Both the position numbers and the translations under genes were made by a program. A DNA stretch of 64,000 nt from Begonia masoniana (lineage: Eukaryota > Streptophyta > Magnoliopsida > Cucurbitales > Begoniaceae): NCBI GenBank assembly GCA_022432975.1, contig CM039510.1, forward strand, positions 15,332,381-15,396,380. Reading direction: 5' to 3'. Shown piece by piece: positions 10,539-21,297 of this stretch. Position 1 is the stretch's first letter. Every line of letters begins with the position of its first letter. The notes below the pieces were generated by a model. The model searched no databases. It saw nothing but the letters and a program-made list of their open reading frames with translations, and was not told the origin of the DNA.

Positions 10539-11219
10539 ATGACTCGAGGAAGGGATCCGAGAGATGACGCGCTAGATCGATTTACGAAATTTCTGGACCG
10601 TCAGGCCCAGCATATAGACCTACAAGCTCAACTTATAGCTAGGCAATCTCATCAGATCGAGATATTGACAAACCGGGAAAGCCTAAGGACCCAAGGTGTG
10701 GTCACTCCCAATAATCGTGGTACGAAGAGGATGAGCAGGGAGGAAACTAAACAAAGCCGACACAAGCGCGTACAAGGAACTTATCAGAAGCCTCTGTGTC
10801 CCGAATGCCAGAAGAAGCACTATGGTGATTGTCTGACGCGTACCAATAGGTGTTATCGATGTGGGGAAGCTGGCCACTATATCATGAATTGTCCATTATT
10901 GAACCGAAATCAACCAGGCAACGATCGAGGGAAAGGCAAGCTGGTACAAGGGGCTTCTCAGTTTCCTCTTTGTCCTAAATGCCAGAGAGAGCACAGGGGA
11001 CAGTGCAGAGTAGGTACGAACGTGTGCTATTGGTGTGGAGAACCAGGCCATTTTGTTAAAGACTGTCCGAATCAGGGTCGAGATCAACATAGCAGAGATC
11101 AAAGAAAAGTTGTACCGAGAGTCTTTGCATTCATCGAGCTTGACAGCGCCGACGATGGAGCCCAACCTTCTACAATTGCAGGTATTATTTTAATTACCTG
11201 TGCAACGATATGCATATGA
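10539..11219 (+). CDS. gag: Gag-like protein, zinc knuckles without capsid core (226 aa)
   Basis: The start at 10539 follows the PBS by about 150 bp. Residues 1-50 match the N-terminal part of Tekay-like gag (MTRGRDPRDDALDRF, then a DRQAQ/ARQSHQ heptad-like segment). The capsid core with the W-x-x-F-K-x-x-F motif and the SLSRFA block is absent. The protein passes directly to two CCHC knuckles, CYRCGEAGHYIMNCP (about residue 107) and CYWCGEPGHFVKDCP (about residue 162). Each is preceded by a C-P-x-C...C segment. It stops where protease should begin. The product might bind RNA but should not form a shell. Confidence 0.75.
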   Translation: MTRGRDPRDDALDRFTKFLDRQAQHIDLQAQLIARQSHQIEILTNRESLRTQGVVTPNNRGTKRMSREETKQSRHKRVQGTYQKPLCPECQKKHYGDCLTRTNRCYRCGEAGHYIMNCPLLNRNQPGNDRGKGKLVQGASQFPLCPKCQREHRGQCRVGTNVCYWCGEPGHFVKDCPNQGRDQHSRDQRKVVPRVFAFIELDSADDGAQPSTIAGIILITCATICI

Positions 11220-11641
11220 TAGATAAAATATTTAGATCAGAAATTAGTAAGGAAGAGAATAATTGGTGAGTAAGAAGGATTACTAGGCGAACCTCGAAGA
11301 GAAGATAATAGGATACACATATAACAATAAACCCCATATAGAAATATAGTTATACATTAGTAGGATTAGTTCGATTTAATCAACGGCGTTTGCGCATCTA
11401 GGGTTTAGTAACAATTAGAGGAATACACCCTATGAGATATGGGTTTTTAGTAGTAGGTAGGGATTGTGTCTAATTGACAACCTTTAGGAATATTAAAATA
11501 CGGCTAGTCGAGAAAGATGAAAGTTTAGAAATAAACCTATAAAAGGGATACCCTAGATTGTTATAATGTATGGAGTGTGTTTAAATAGATGAAAGAGTAC
11601 CGTAGAATTCATATATTGGGGGTTCGTGCGAAGATAAGAGT
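11220..11641 (+). other. Non-coding filler replacing protease and early RT
   Basis: About 420 bp of AT- and purine-rich sequence has stops in all plus frames. It sits between the gag end and an RT that begins mid-domain. It resembles in composition the fillers at 21634-22690 and 35267-35570. No protease DSG motif is present. Confidence 0.7.
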
Positions 11642-14001
11642 ATCTGGATAAGTTCGTTGTGGTATTTATCGACGACATCTTGATTTACTCTAAGACGAAG
11701 GAAGAGCACGAGGACCATCTGAGGATAGTTCTGAGCACGTTATGTCAACATCATCTATATCCGAAGTTTTCTAAGTGCGAGTTCTGGCTTGACAGAGTGA
11801 GTTTTCTGGGCCATATTATATCACAGGACGGAGTTTCTGTGGATCCGAGCAAGATTCAGGTGGTCAGGGATTGGCCACAGCTGAAGAACGTACGTGAGGT
11901 GCGTTGATTTCTCGGATTGGCCGGTTATTATCGGAAGTTTATAGAGGGATTCTCGAAGATCGCACTTCCTCTTACGCGATTGACTCGGAAGAACGAGAAG
12001 TTTGTATGGTCGTCTGCTTGTGATGACAGCTTTATGGAGTTAAAGCAGAGATTGACCACTGCCCCAGTATTGGCGCTACCTGATGAAGGTGTCAGATACA
12101 GTGTTTATTGTGATGCATCGGGAGTGGGACTCGGTTGTGTATTGATGCAGGAGGGTAGAGTTATTTCTTATGCTTCTCGGCAGTTGAAGCCGTACGAGCA
12201 GAATTACCCCACGCATGACCTCGAGTTAGCAGCTGTGGTTTTCGCACTGAAGATATGGAGGCATTATTTATATGGGCAGCAGTGCGAGATATTTTCCGAC
12301 CACAAGAGCCTGAAGTACTTATTTACGCAGAAGGAGCTGAACATGCGGCGGAGACGATGGCTTGAGTTTGTCAAAGATTACGATTTCGACATCAAGTACC
12401 ATCCAGGAAAGGCGAACAAAGTTGCTGATGCCTTGAGTAGAGTGCCGCCTTCTGCGAGTCAGCCATCATTAGCAGCGATGTCAGTTATGCTGCGGTCTGA
12501 GATTGAGAGATTCGACGTGGAGATAGTGGCAGAGTTGTCCAGCATGCTCACTAGTATCTCTCTCAGGCCGACCATTCTAGATCGTATACGCGAGGCTCAG
12601 CAGAATGATTCGGAGTGTATGGAGCTTCGATCTAGTATGACATTGGGAGACTCGTCGGATTTCCATTTGTCGGAGGATGGTATTCTGAAGTTCAGGCATA
12701 GGTGGTACGTGCCTAGTGACGAGGATCTAAAGAAGGAGATATTGGCCGAGGCACATTCTTCGGCATATTCTGTGCACCCGGGGAGTACCAAGATGTACCG
12801 GGATTTGAGACAACACTTCTGGTGGCCGAACATGAAGAGGGAGGTTGCCAAGTATGTTGAGACCTGCCTAGTATGTCAGCAGGTAAAGGCTGAGCACCAG
12901 AGACCCGCTGGAACACTGTTACCACTGCCGATTCCGGAGTGGAAGTGGGAGCAGATCTCCATGGATTTCATTGTGGGGCTCCCGAGGACTACGAGAGGCC
13001 ATGACGGCATTTGGGTTATTGTGGACCGATTGACAAAGTCGGCTCACTTTTTGCCTGTGAAGATGGCGTCTTCTATGGATCAGCTCGCAGAGCTCTATGT
13101 ACAGGAGATTGTGAAGTTGCACGGAGTGCCGGTTTCTATTGTCTCGGATCGAGATCCGAGGTTTACATCGAAGTTCTGGAAGAGTTTGCATAGAGCTATG
13201 GGGACTCAGCTTAACTTCAGCACAGCGTTTCATCTTCAGACTGATGGTCAGACAGATAGGACGAATCAGATTTTGGAGGATATGCTCAGAGCGTGTGTGC
13301 TTGAGTTTCAGGGATCGTGGAGCAGGTATTTGCCACTGATCGAGTTCTCGTACAACAACAGCTTCCAGGCTACTATCGGTATGGCTCCGTATGAAGCCTT
13401 ATATGGTCGAAAGTGCAGATCTCCGCTGTATTGGGACGAGGTTGGCGAGGCCAGCGTCGTTGGACCTGAGATTCTGCAGCAGACGGCAGAGAAGATTGCC
13501 GTTATCCGACGGCGCATTGAGGTAGCTCAGAGCAGACAGAAGAGCTATGCTGACACCAGACGGAGAGAGCTAGAGTTCGAGGAAGGTGACGAGGTTTACC
13601 TTAAAGTTTCTCCGTTCAAAGGCGTTGCGAGATTCGGAAGGAGGGGTAAGTTAAACCCTCGATATGTGGGACCCTTTCCTATTCTGAAGAGGATCGGGAA
13701 GTTGGCGTACAGATTGCAGCTTCCGGCTTCTATGGAGGGTATCCACGACGTATTTCACGTATCTATGCTTCGGAAGTGCTTGCGCGATCCGTCGCATATC
13801 GTAGAGACTACAGAGATCGAGGTGCAGCCTACCTTGAGCTATGAGGTGAGGCCAGTACGTATTTTGGAGCATTCCATCAAGGTTCTACGCAACAAAGAAA
13901 TTCCGCTAGTCAAAGTTCTATGGCGGAATCACGAGGTGGAAGAGGCTACCTGGGAGCGACAGCAGGATATGATGACTAAGTATCCTGATCTGTTTGTGTA
14001 A
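11642..14001 (+). pseudogene. pol: Pol of T element: partial RT, RNase H, integrase, chromodomain-like tail
   Basis: The frame opens within RT at [16 protein letters not shown] (the F-I-D-D active site). It is stopped by TGA at 11905-11907, where the family has Ser before FLGLAGYYR, and continues in the same frame to 14001. RNase H runs from VYCDASGVGLG to VADALSR. The integrase zinc domain (HPGSTKM...CLVCQ) is followed by the catalytic core with Asp in MDFIVGLP and Asp in SDRDPRF. The third catalytic residue, Glu in a Q-S-E-R-T motif, reads Q-T-D-R-T here, and the usual HPQTDG reads HLQTDG. The tail (VKVLWRNHEVEEATWER) is chromodomain-like. RT and integrase are both unlikely to work. Confidence 0.92.
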
Positions 14002-14028
14002 TTTAATTTTGTGGACAAAATTCTGAAT

Positions 14029-14041
14029 AAGGAGGGTAGAA
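14029..14041 (+). other. Polypurine tract of T element
   Basis: AAGGAGGGTAGAA lies directly before the 3' LTR start (TGTAATATCC at 14042). It primes plus-strand synthesis in LTR elements. The same core precedes the X and Y 3' LTRs here. Confidence 0.85.
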
Positions 14042-16533
14042 TGTAATATCCGGTTTGTACGGACCTTTGATTATATTATTATTATATTATTAGTGGCATT
14101 TTTGGTAAATATATCAAATCAGGTCCGTTTCACAAAAAGAAAGCGTCATTACGATTCTAACGAATAATAAGAATTTTAAGGAATTTACGGGAATTTTCAG
14201 GGGTCAAACGCTATATTTCGAGTAAATACACTTTTCGTAGCGTAAAAGACGTTCTCGTAAAAATAGGAAACGAGGTCCGAATCGCGAACGGACAGTCTTA
14301 ATAGAGCCCTGGTAATGAATGGGAATCATTGGCAAGATATGGAGTTTTCGAGAATCCGAATCGTTGGACGATTAACGAAACGAACGACGAAATCAATATA
14401 AAAATCAAAGAAGGGCAAAACGGTAATTTGTAAAATCAATTTTATAAAACATCACAAAACATTTCTTTTTCCTCACTTCTCTCTTTCTTTTTCTTCTTCT
14501 CTCTAGATCACACGAACAGAGAAGGGTTTCTTCTCTCGGCCGATCGACGCCATCTTCAATCCGAGCTCCGTCCGACCTCCGTTCCTCCTCCGTCCTTCAC
14601 GGTTTCTCCTCCTCTCGCTACCCTCGGTATGTAGCCCCAATCTCTGAGCGTTTATTTCGAGTTTTCGGTTCGATTTAGGGTTAGGGTTACAATTAGGGTT
14701 TCGACGAAAAACGCGATTTAGGGCTCGTAATTAATAGGTTAGCCATGATTAAGCATGTATCGAACGTATTGGACGAAGATAAACCAATTTGTGAAAAAGT
14801 ATAAATTATAGAATTTTCGGGTTTTTGGAAATAACTCGTAATATGGATTTCCAGATTTATCAAGCGTTATGTCGTTGTTTAAAAGCTTCGATTTGTTAGA
14901 TTAAGGACTTTATTAGTTTGGACATTTAATCGTTTAAATTGGTTTTAACGACAAATATCGTGTTTTGTCTCAGACACGACTCCCGTGGACGAAGTTTGAG
15001 ATCCAGCGCGCTCAAGGTAAGTTCTCGTGACTTGCTTGACCGAAAGGTCTACATCATACTTCGTCGTCGTATCAAGGATCCTTGAGGGTTCCTTGTTTTA
15101 CGTTGTTTAGGTTGGGTAGTTAGGTTAGTTGTTTATAGGTTATGTTATATTGTCTGCTGATATGAACTGTTTGTTTACTTTCTGCCGATATGAACTGTTC
15201 ATGCATCACGGTTTTCGAAAGTCATGAAAATGAATTTCTGCACGTAATTTTAAGAAAAGGAACGTATATCTGAAATGAAATCTGTAACGAAATCTGAATG
15301 AATAAACGTAATCTGTCTGTTTCTGGTCACGCGGGATGGGGCTCAGGCACGGCTGTGCGTGTTGCAAGCGTGTACCCCCTCTCTAGGTGGAAAGGGTAGT
15401 CCGACCGCTGGATGGGCCCTCTCCGCTTAGTGGGTAGAGGTTTCGGTGACAATTCTGTCTGTCTGTGACGTAATGAATCTGTAATCTGTAATTCTGTATC
15501 TGTAATCTGAATCTGAGCATGATTTCTGAATGGCATACGCACGCATGCATCTGCATTTACGTAGCTTACTGAGATTTCAATATCTCATATGTGTCTGTAT
15601 GGTGTAGGTGACGTTCTAGGTTACGTTGACCCAGGTGAGGATGATATTCCTCCTCCTGATGTAGGAGCAGCTGATGGATGATGCTCGTGGGAGTGCGCTG
15701 AGTAGTCGAGGCGCGATACGACCCGTGGGGATGTATGTATGGACTCTGGGGTTATTTTGGGATGTGTGATCTGATAACTGTATAGAATATTTAGATTGTT
15801 TGGATCTGGATAGGGATTAGATAACGTTTTGATAATTGTATGTAAAACGTTTTGGTTTAAACTGTTTGATGAACGTTATAAAATGTTTTGGTTTAGAACC
15901 GCTATTTAAACGTTATAGAAATTCTGGAACTGTTTGGTTGTTTAAATTAAGTGTTATGAATTGTTTGTGGGTTGTTACGGATAGCTCGGTTTTTAGAGCT
16001 ATCCACGCAGTCGGATTTCGCAAAGCCTGACTCGAGTCGATTGAACTTAGAATACGTTTTAGTTTAATTGATTTGATTTAGGTGGTAAATTATGGTAATT
16101 GTTGGCGTGAAGAAGTGTAAGTTTTGCTCTCTGGAAATCGGATTCCATAGAGCAAATCGTTGAAGTATAAGCATGAAAGAATGGTGAAGTGCGTTGAAGT
16201 GCTGGAGTGTTTGAAGGAGGATCGCTGCATAGCATGCAGCGATCGATTTCTGCTGAAAAGCAGAAATCGATCGCTGCCTCCTTTTGGCAGCCCCATTTCC
16301 GATTCTGCCCCTCCTTTAGTTTTTATTAAATATTTAAATGTTTTAAGTTTTATTTATTAATAGTTTTAGTTTATATTTGAAACGATTTACCAAACGAACT
16401 TCGATTTCGATTCCGGTTTCGGTTTCGATTTCAATTCCGCTTTAACGTTAGGTTTTAAAGTTTTATTTTAAAAATGTAAAATAGAAATGAAAAATTTATA
16501 CGGGTAAATGGGTACGGTATTAGGGGTGTTACA
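14042..16533 (+). repeat. T element 3' LTR (2492 bp)
   Basis: It matches 7874-10376 except for a 10-bp deletion near 14769, a 1-bp indel and about ten substitutions. One substitution lies in the P2 arm and keeps pairing as G-U. It ends GTGTTACA before the ACTTG duplication. Confidence 0.95.
15017..15607 (+). promoter_or_regulatory. LTR intron-like module (T 3' LTR)
   Basis: This has the same layout as 8859-9450: donor AAG|GTAAGT, P1 GACC-GAAA-GGTC at 15038-15049, P2 CTACATCATAC (15049-15059) with GTATGGTGTAG (15597-15607). The single C-to-T change against the 5' LTR turns a C-G pair into U-G. Confidence 0.62.
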
Positions 16534-16536
16534 ACT

Positions 16537-17635
16537 TGATAGGTTCCAGGCCTGCAATGGGGTTAGAAATGCACATGCGGAAGATAGCAAAATGATACAA
16601 TGATCGGTGCTCAAAGGAACACCCCAAAACAGAACAGAAAATCGATAAATAGGGCAATAAGAAATTGAAAATGGCGAGAGGGGGAGAAGAGTGATACCGA
16701 GCTTCCAAGAAGTGGGTGCTGTGCAGAATGGTGCGGAAATGATGGAGGAGTGGATTGAAGACCCCAAACCAACCCAGAAACGATTCGGCGTTTTGGGTGA
16801 CAGAAATTCGTCGTTGCCAGCGAAGGATTCTCGGTGGAGGGCACTATAGCATTCGCCCCTTTTCTTCATTGCTTCCATTGCCTGGAAGAGGAAGAAAGGG
16901 ACTAAGATCACCCCCTAGCAGCCACGAGCTCGGGATGAAATCGGGGGCTTCATCCAGGCGCTGTGCGCCGATGAAGCACCGAGAGAAAATCTCTCTGTCG
17001 CTCGCGGAGAGCGTTCCAAACAAGAAGAAAACTCCTTTGCAATTCCAAAAATTCGTAATATAAGCTAAACGATTTACAGGGCGGGAGGGAAGGTTAAATA
17101 CAAGAGGAGAGAAGAAGAATCGGGAAGAGAGGAGGAAGAACTGAAGGGATAGCTCAGCGTTTCTTCCCGTTAATAGCCGTTGAAGCCTCTGCTGCTTGTG
17201 GTCCGGTTCACTGGGCAGCGAGTTTCTAAGGGGCCGGTTCACTTCTTTTCTTCTTGGTCCAGCTTTGACTTGCCTTGGTTCAGCTTTGTTCCTCCTTGGT
17301 TCAATCCAATTCAGCCCTTTGTTCTTTTCGGTTCAGCCGGTTCTCTCTTGGTTCACCATCCTTTGAAGACTATTACAAAATATACATTCTAAAAAGGCTA
17401 AAGTTTGCCAATTAATGAGTTTTAAACAAAAATTAAAGTATTTTAAATTACAAATAAAATAAAACGAAAGCTTGGTTACAAAAGTTGAATTTAAGGAAAA
17501 CAAATTCCTTCTTCATTCCAAGCTTCGGAAAGCCAACTTACCTACATAATTCCACAAGTCCATTAGATAGATAAAATAAATAAATAAATACATACCTTGA
17601 CATGTTCTCGATGGATCGAGACCGTGGGCATATCA
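16537..17635 (-). repeat. LARD 5' LTR (1099 bp)
   Basis: This is the partner of 3269-4367. Its inner end (TG at 16537-16538) is part of the ACTTG duplicated by the T insertion, so that element hit the last two bases of this LTR. It ends CATATCA before CGCCA. Confidence 0.95.
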
Positions 17636-18295
17636 CGCCACCCGGGCGATTGTTCGCCAAAACACCCTCCTGGCGCGCGCGCCTGGCCAGCGCGCACCAG
17701 CGCCTGGCCGCGGGCCCACCTGCGCCCTTCTCCCTCCTTTTCTAGACTTAGCCAAATTTTTCCCTTTTTAACATCTCCTCTTCACCTTAAACCTTCCAAA
17801 AACATTCCCAACCACATTAGACTCACCATACTTCAAACTCCCAACAAAAGACGACTCAGAACATACCCGAATCTATGTTTAAATTTCATGAAAATAAACC
17901 GCATGGATCATTCTAAAACCCGAACGTATCCGTACCATTTAACACCTAAAATCATCAAACGCAATCCAACCAAATCCACAAACCAACATCACCATAGACA
18001 TTTGAATCCTTGAATCTTTTCCAAAACGAATTCATTTATCAAATCATTCAAAACAACACCTTAGTCCAAACCATTATCCACTATAATCATCAAAATGTCA
18101 AACTTTTCTATACACCCTAAAACCTTTTAAGCAACCTATATTCTTTTAATTCACAACCAATTACCACAAAACGACTCAGAGCATACCCACGGGTCATCGC
18201 ACCTAGCCAAAAAACATCCCGTCGCCACGAGCTCCGCCCATCGACCACCTATGCCTGATCATCAGGAGGAAGTTCCTCACCTTCGTTATCGTCAC

Positions 18296-18870
18296 CTACA
18301 TCATACGATAAACACATTAAGCCTAATGCTTAGTAAAGAGGTGCACTAAAACATGAGTATACATAATGCATGGTTTTTCAAAACATGTGCATTTATCATT
18401 TATTCACTTCACATAGCTTATACATATATATCATTAGGCATAAGTAGGCTTAGGCACCACCTCGTCTACCCTGTAGACCAAAACACTTGCCATGAGTTGC
18501 CATTAACGTAATACCGTGCCATGAGTTGCCATTAATGTAATATCGTGCCATGAGTTGCCATTAATGTACACTGTGCCCTACTCATCCTCCGACTTTACAT
18601 TGCTTTACTTCGTTTACTTGAAAACGTGAATGCACAAACATATCATTAAATCTTAAAAGAGAAAATATGATACATGAGGAATAGTACTACAAATCAATCA
18701 TTCAAACATTCATGACGTGTATAAACGAACCTAACCAACTACTCATAGGAAACGTCCTAGTCTACCCGACTCTTTAGAATCCCAAAATCATGAAAACATC
18801 ATTAAGACATTTAGTTCCTAACATCGACATAATGTAGGGCTTTAGGAGCCGGAAACCTAACACCACTTAC
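18296..18870 (-). promoter_or_regulatory. LTR intron-like module (W LTR)
   Basis: The minus-strand donor is CCAG|GTAAGT (GTAAGT at 18865-18870). P1 is GGCT-CCTAA-AGCC (18838-18850). The P2 5' arm CTACATTATGT (18827-18837) pairs with the 3' arm ending at TGTAG|GTGAC (18296-18307), 11 pairs of which 3 are G-U. P3 is TAAGC-ATTAG-GCTTA (18318-18332). A 29-bp repeat sits between the P2 5' arm and P3. Confidence 0.62.
18489..18575. repeat. 29-bp tandem repeat, 3 copies
   Basis: Units starting GCCATGAGTTGCCATTAA begin at 18489, 18518 and 18547, with one or two differences. The repeat lies in the same module interval that holds the large arrays elsewhere. Confidence 0.9.
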
Positions 18871-19852
18871 CTGGAATCCTAGCTATGCCGAGCACCGTCC
18901 TTTAAGAGCTTGGGTCACCTAAGACATTTTCGTAACATGTCATTAGTATCGATTCTAATTCGTAAATTTCAAAACTAAACCAAAACCCGAGCTAAGACTA
19001 TTTTTCTTAAAACTCATATTCACTTCATTCGGGCATTTCGTCGAGCACAATGCGCTCACCAACTACTTAACTCCATTAATGGAGTTTTACTAACCTCCAA
19101 CCACCAAAACCTAACCATAAATATTCACCCACACCATTAATTCACTCTACCAACCTAAATAACAACCAAAACATCGTCAATGAGCTACAAAATCGCTACC
19201 CTTTTGATTTATCATAAATCTAGAAATTTTATACTAAACCCTAAATCAAAACCAACCCTAAAACATCAACTAAACTATGCCAAAGCGTAGAACTTACCTA
19301 GAGCGTTGATTTGGAGAAGAAAACTCGAGGAGAAAACACCGGAATAGAAGGAGAGGATCGATCGTTAGAGGGACGGTGAAGGAGGGAAGAAAATCGTGAG
19401 GGGCTCACGTTGGAGAGGAGGGAAAATGAAAGGAAAAAGGAGGAGTTTCGGTTTTATAAAATTTTGACTTTCTAAATTACCATTTTGCCCTTAGTTCAAT
19501 TCCTTTAATTCGTTCACTATTCCACTATCGGTTTGTTTTTTCCGAAACTCCCTTATTCCTCCAAATATTCCAACTTATTCTTAGGGTTCTAACGAGGCTA
19601 ACCGTTCACAAATTGTACCTTGTTTACTATTTCTATGAATTAAAACATTATAGGGCTAAAAATGGAACTCTAACGTTACACTATCGATATGGTTTTTCTA
19701 AAAATTTACTTATTCTTCTAAAAATTCCCATAAACCCTTAGGACACTAAATACACCTCATGCTCGTTAGACGGTCCTATATTCCTTATTTACGAAAATAC
19801 CCTTGGAGCGTAAAACCCAAAAAACTCGTGTGTTACATCCTTCCCTCCTTAT

Positions 19853-20497
19853 TTAGAATTTTGTCCCCAAAATTTCGTACCTGAACAACTCTGGATATCT
19901 TTCCATCATATCCTGTTGGCGCTCCCAAGTCGCTTCTTCTACATTTTGATTTCTCCACAACACCTTAACAAGTGGGATTGACTTATTGCGTAAAACTTTC
20001 ACAGCGTACTCCATAATTTGCACTGGCTTCTCTTCGTAAGTTAAGGTCGGCTGTATCTCAAGACTAATCGGTTGTACCACGTGCGTCAGATCTCGAACAC
20101 ATTTTCTCAACATCGACACGTGGAATACGTTATGTACACCCTCCATAGACAACGGCAACTGAAGCTTATACGCTGTAGCTCCAATCCTCTCTGTAATCAG
20201 AAACGGTCCAACAAACCGTGGATTCAGCTTCCCTCTCTTACCAAAGCGAACCACGCCCTTGAACGGTGAAACCTTCAAAAACACCTCATCACCAACTAAG
20301 AACTCCAAATTTTGTCTTCTTCGGTCAGCATAGCTCTTTTGGCGACTCTGTGCAGTTTCCATTCTTTGTCTGATCAGAGCAACCTTCTCAGATAGCTGTT
20401 GCAAAATTTCCGGTCCAATCAACTTAGCTTCACCCACTTCATCCCAATATAGTGGCGACCTACACTTTCTGCCATACAGCGCTTCATACGGAGCCAT
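19853..20497 (-). pseudogene. pol: Gypsy pol C-terminal fragment (integrase end and chromodomain-like tail)
   Basis: The minus frame runs from MAPYEALYGRKCRSPLYWDE (20497) through a GDEVFLKVSPFKG block and FHVSMLRKCV to a chromodomain-like tail (VKVLWRNQNVEEATWERQQDM). It ends about 15 bases from the W 3' LTR, with GGACAAAATTC and a polypurine tract between. It lacks the integrase catalytic core and everything upstream, because a truncated Cassandra 5' LTR abuts at 20498. It is the only coding remnant of the W element. Confidence 0.88.
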
Positions 20498-20684
20498 TGT
20501 GTATGATGGCTGCACGAACCAGAACTCGGATGGCGGTACGTTCACACGGGCGAACCAGAAGGTGACGGGTCGTAAAAAGGGGGTCTTCACAATCCCACAT
20601 CACTTGGGGAAGTATGTGGAAATGAAACATATGTAAAGAGACCCTTCCAAGATAGCAAGACACGTTTTGAAGCACAATTGATAA

Positions 20685-20766
20685 CGGATCCCATAAGAAC
20701 TCCGAAGTTAAAAGTGCTTCGGCGAGAGTAGTACCAGGTTGGGTGACCGACTGGGAAGTCCTCGCC
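20685..20766 (+). other. 5S rRNA-derived segment in Cassandra 5' LTR
   Basis: The run CGGATCCCATAAGAACTCC, then AGTTAAAAGTGCTTCGGCG, then GGTTGGGTGACC...GGGAAGTCC follows plant 5S rRNA over about 80 bases. It covers the internal promoter (A box, intermediate element, C box) with scattered changes. It is not a 5S gene: the first 30 and last 10 bases of 5S are not present. Confidence 0.9.
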
Positions 20767-21131
20767 AAACAAATCCGTGAGGGAAGGCTATTGGGTTACG
20801 GCCCAATCCCCAGAGCGGAAAATATCTTGCTGGGAAAAGGGGTCGTTTCAAATGGTATCAAAGCCTGTACCCAACCGGAAATGTGGCCAACGAGGACGTT
20901 GGGCCCCCGAGGGTGGGTGATTGTGATGACCTGGATGTGTACGTATGTGTATGATGGCTGCACGAACCGGAACTCGGATGGCGGTACGTCCGCGCGGGCA
21001 AACTGGAAGGTGACGGGTCGTAAAAAGGGGGTCGTCACAATCCCACATCGCTTGGGGAAGTATGTGGAAATGAAACATATGTAAAGAGACCCTTTCAAGA
21101 TAGCAAACGTGTTTTGGAGCACAATTGATAA

Positions 21132-21213
21132 CGGATCCCATAAGAACTCCGAAGTTAAAAGTGCTTCGACGAGAGTAGTACCAGGTTGGGTGACCGACTG
21201 GGAAGTCCTCGCC
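21132..21213 (+). other. 5S rRNA-derived segment in Cassandra 3' LTR
   Basis: This is the same segment as at 20685-20766 with one or two differences (GCTTCGACG for GCTTCGGCG). It keeps the C-box-like GGGTGACCGACTGGGAAGTCC core in two pieces. Confidence 0.9.
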
Positions 21214-21297
21214 AAACAAAGCTGTGAGGGGAGGATATTGGGCTACGGCCCAATCCCCAGAGCGGACAATATCTTGCTGGGAAAAGGGGTCGTTACA

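Larger units (their letters stand above)
7874..16533 (+). mobile_element. Complete T-family (Tekay/Del-like) gypsy element, defective, TSD ACTTG
   Basis: This 8660-bp element has 5' LTR 7874-10376 and 3' LTR 14042-16533, ending TG...CA. It is flanked by perfect ACTTG at 7869-7873 and 16534-16538. PBS 10381-10392 and polypurine tract 14029-14041 sit in the expected places. The LTRs differ at about ten sites plus a 10-bp indel by hand count (about 0.5%), younger than the LARD it sits in. The interior has gag without a capsid core, a non-coding filler, and a pol lacking protease and the first part of RT. It also carries a stop codon and a changed integrase residue. It is not autonomous. The long LTRs and C-terminal chromodomain-like segment suggest the Tekay/Del clade of chromoviruses. 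Confidence 0.96.
3269..17635 (-). mobile_element. LARD-like LTR element with no ORFs, nested host of the T element
   Basis: Two 1099-bp LTRs (3269-4367 and 16537-17635) flank the element, with target duplication CGCCA at 3264-3268 and 17636-17640. LTR termini are TGATA...TATCA. On the minus strand the PBS (TGGTATCAAAGCC, 7857-7869) lies 2 nt from the 5' LTR. A polypurine tract (AACCGGGAGGGGA, 4368-4380) abuts the 3' LTR. The interior (4368-7871) is about 3.5 kb with no gag or pol, so mobility must have come in trans. By my hand count the LTRs differ at about 9 sites (roughly 0.8%). The 8.66-kb T element is inserted at the LTR/PBS junction. Confidence 0.93.
17641..19837 (-). mobile_element. 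Family W 3' LTR, main part
   Basis: The minus-strand start is TGTAACACACGAG at 19837, directly after a polypurine tract and pol stop, so this is a 3' LTR. It contains a GC-rich block next to the LARD junction, a pyrimidine-rich leader, the intron-like module at 18296-18870 and a 29-bp x 3 repeat. It continues at 3268 on the other side of the LARD. No ORF of interest is present; the 138-aa frame at 17597-18013 has no domain. Confidence 0.85.
2793..21297. mobile_element. Insertion stack splitting a gag gene (flanked by GAAGT)
   Basis: GAAGT occurs at 2788-2792 and 21298-21302, and removing one copy rejoins the gag frame, so this is a real target duplication. The two ends do not match. The left end is a W LTR terminus (TGTAACGACCCCC). 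The right end is the 3' end of a Cassandra LTR (GGGGTCGTTACA). A simple insertion would have identical LTRs at both ends, so a later deletion or recombination must have replaced the right part. Contents in order: W LTR (interrupted by a LARD and a T element), W pol tail, Cassandra. Confidence 0.8.
20498..21297 (+). mobile_element. Cassandra-type TRIM with 5S rRNA-derived LTRs
   Basis: The 5' LTR is 20498-20850 (first 24 bp missing) and the 3' LTR is 20922-21297 (376 bp, TGTGATGACC...GGGTCGTTACA). PBS TGGTATCAAAGCC (20853-20865) follows the 5' LTR; polypurine GAGGGTGGGTGA (20909-20920) precedes the 3' LTR. The interior is only about 70 bp and non-coding. Both LTRs carry a 5S rRNA-like segment, the mark of the Cassandra group of non-autonomous plant elements. 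The left edge joins W pol; the right edge joins gag. Confidence 0.9.

Noticed and set aside
20685..21213. Functional 5S rRNA genes
   Set aside because: Only the internal portion is present, with substitutions, inside LTRs that have PBS and polypurine tract neighbours. It is Cassandra.
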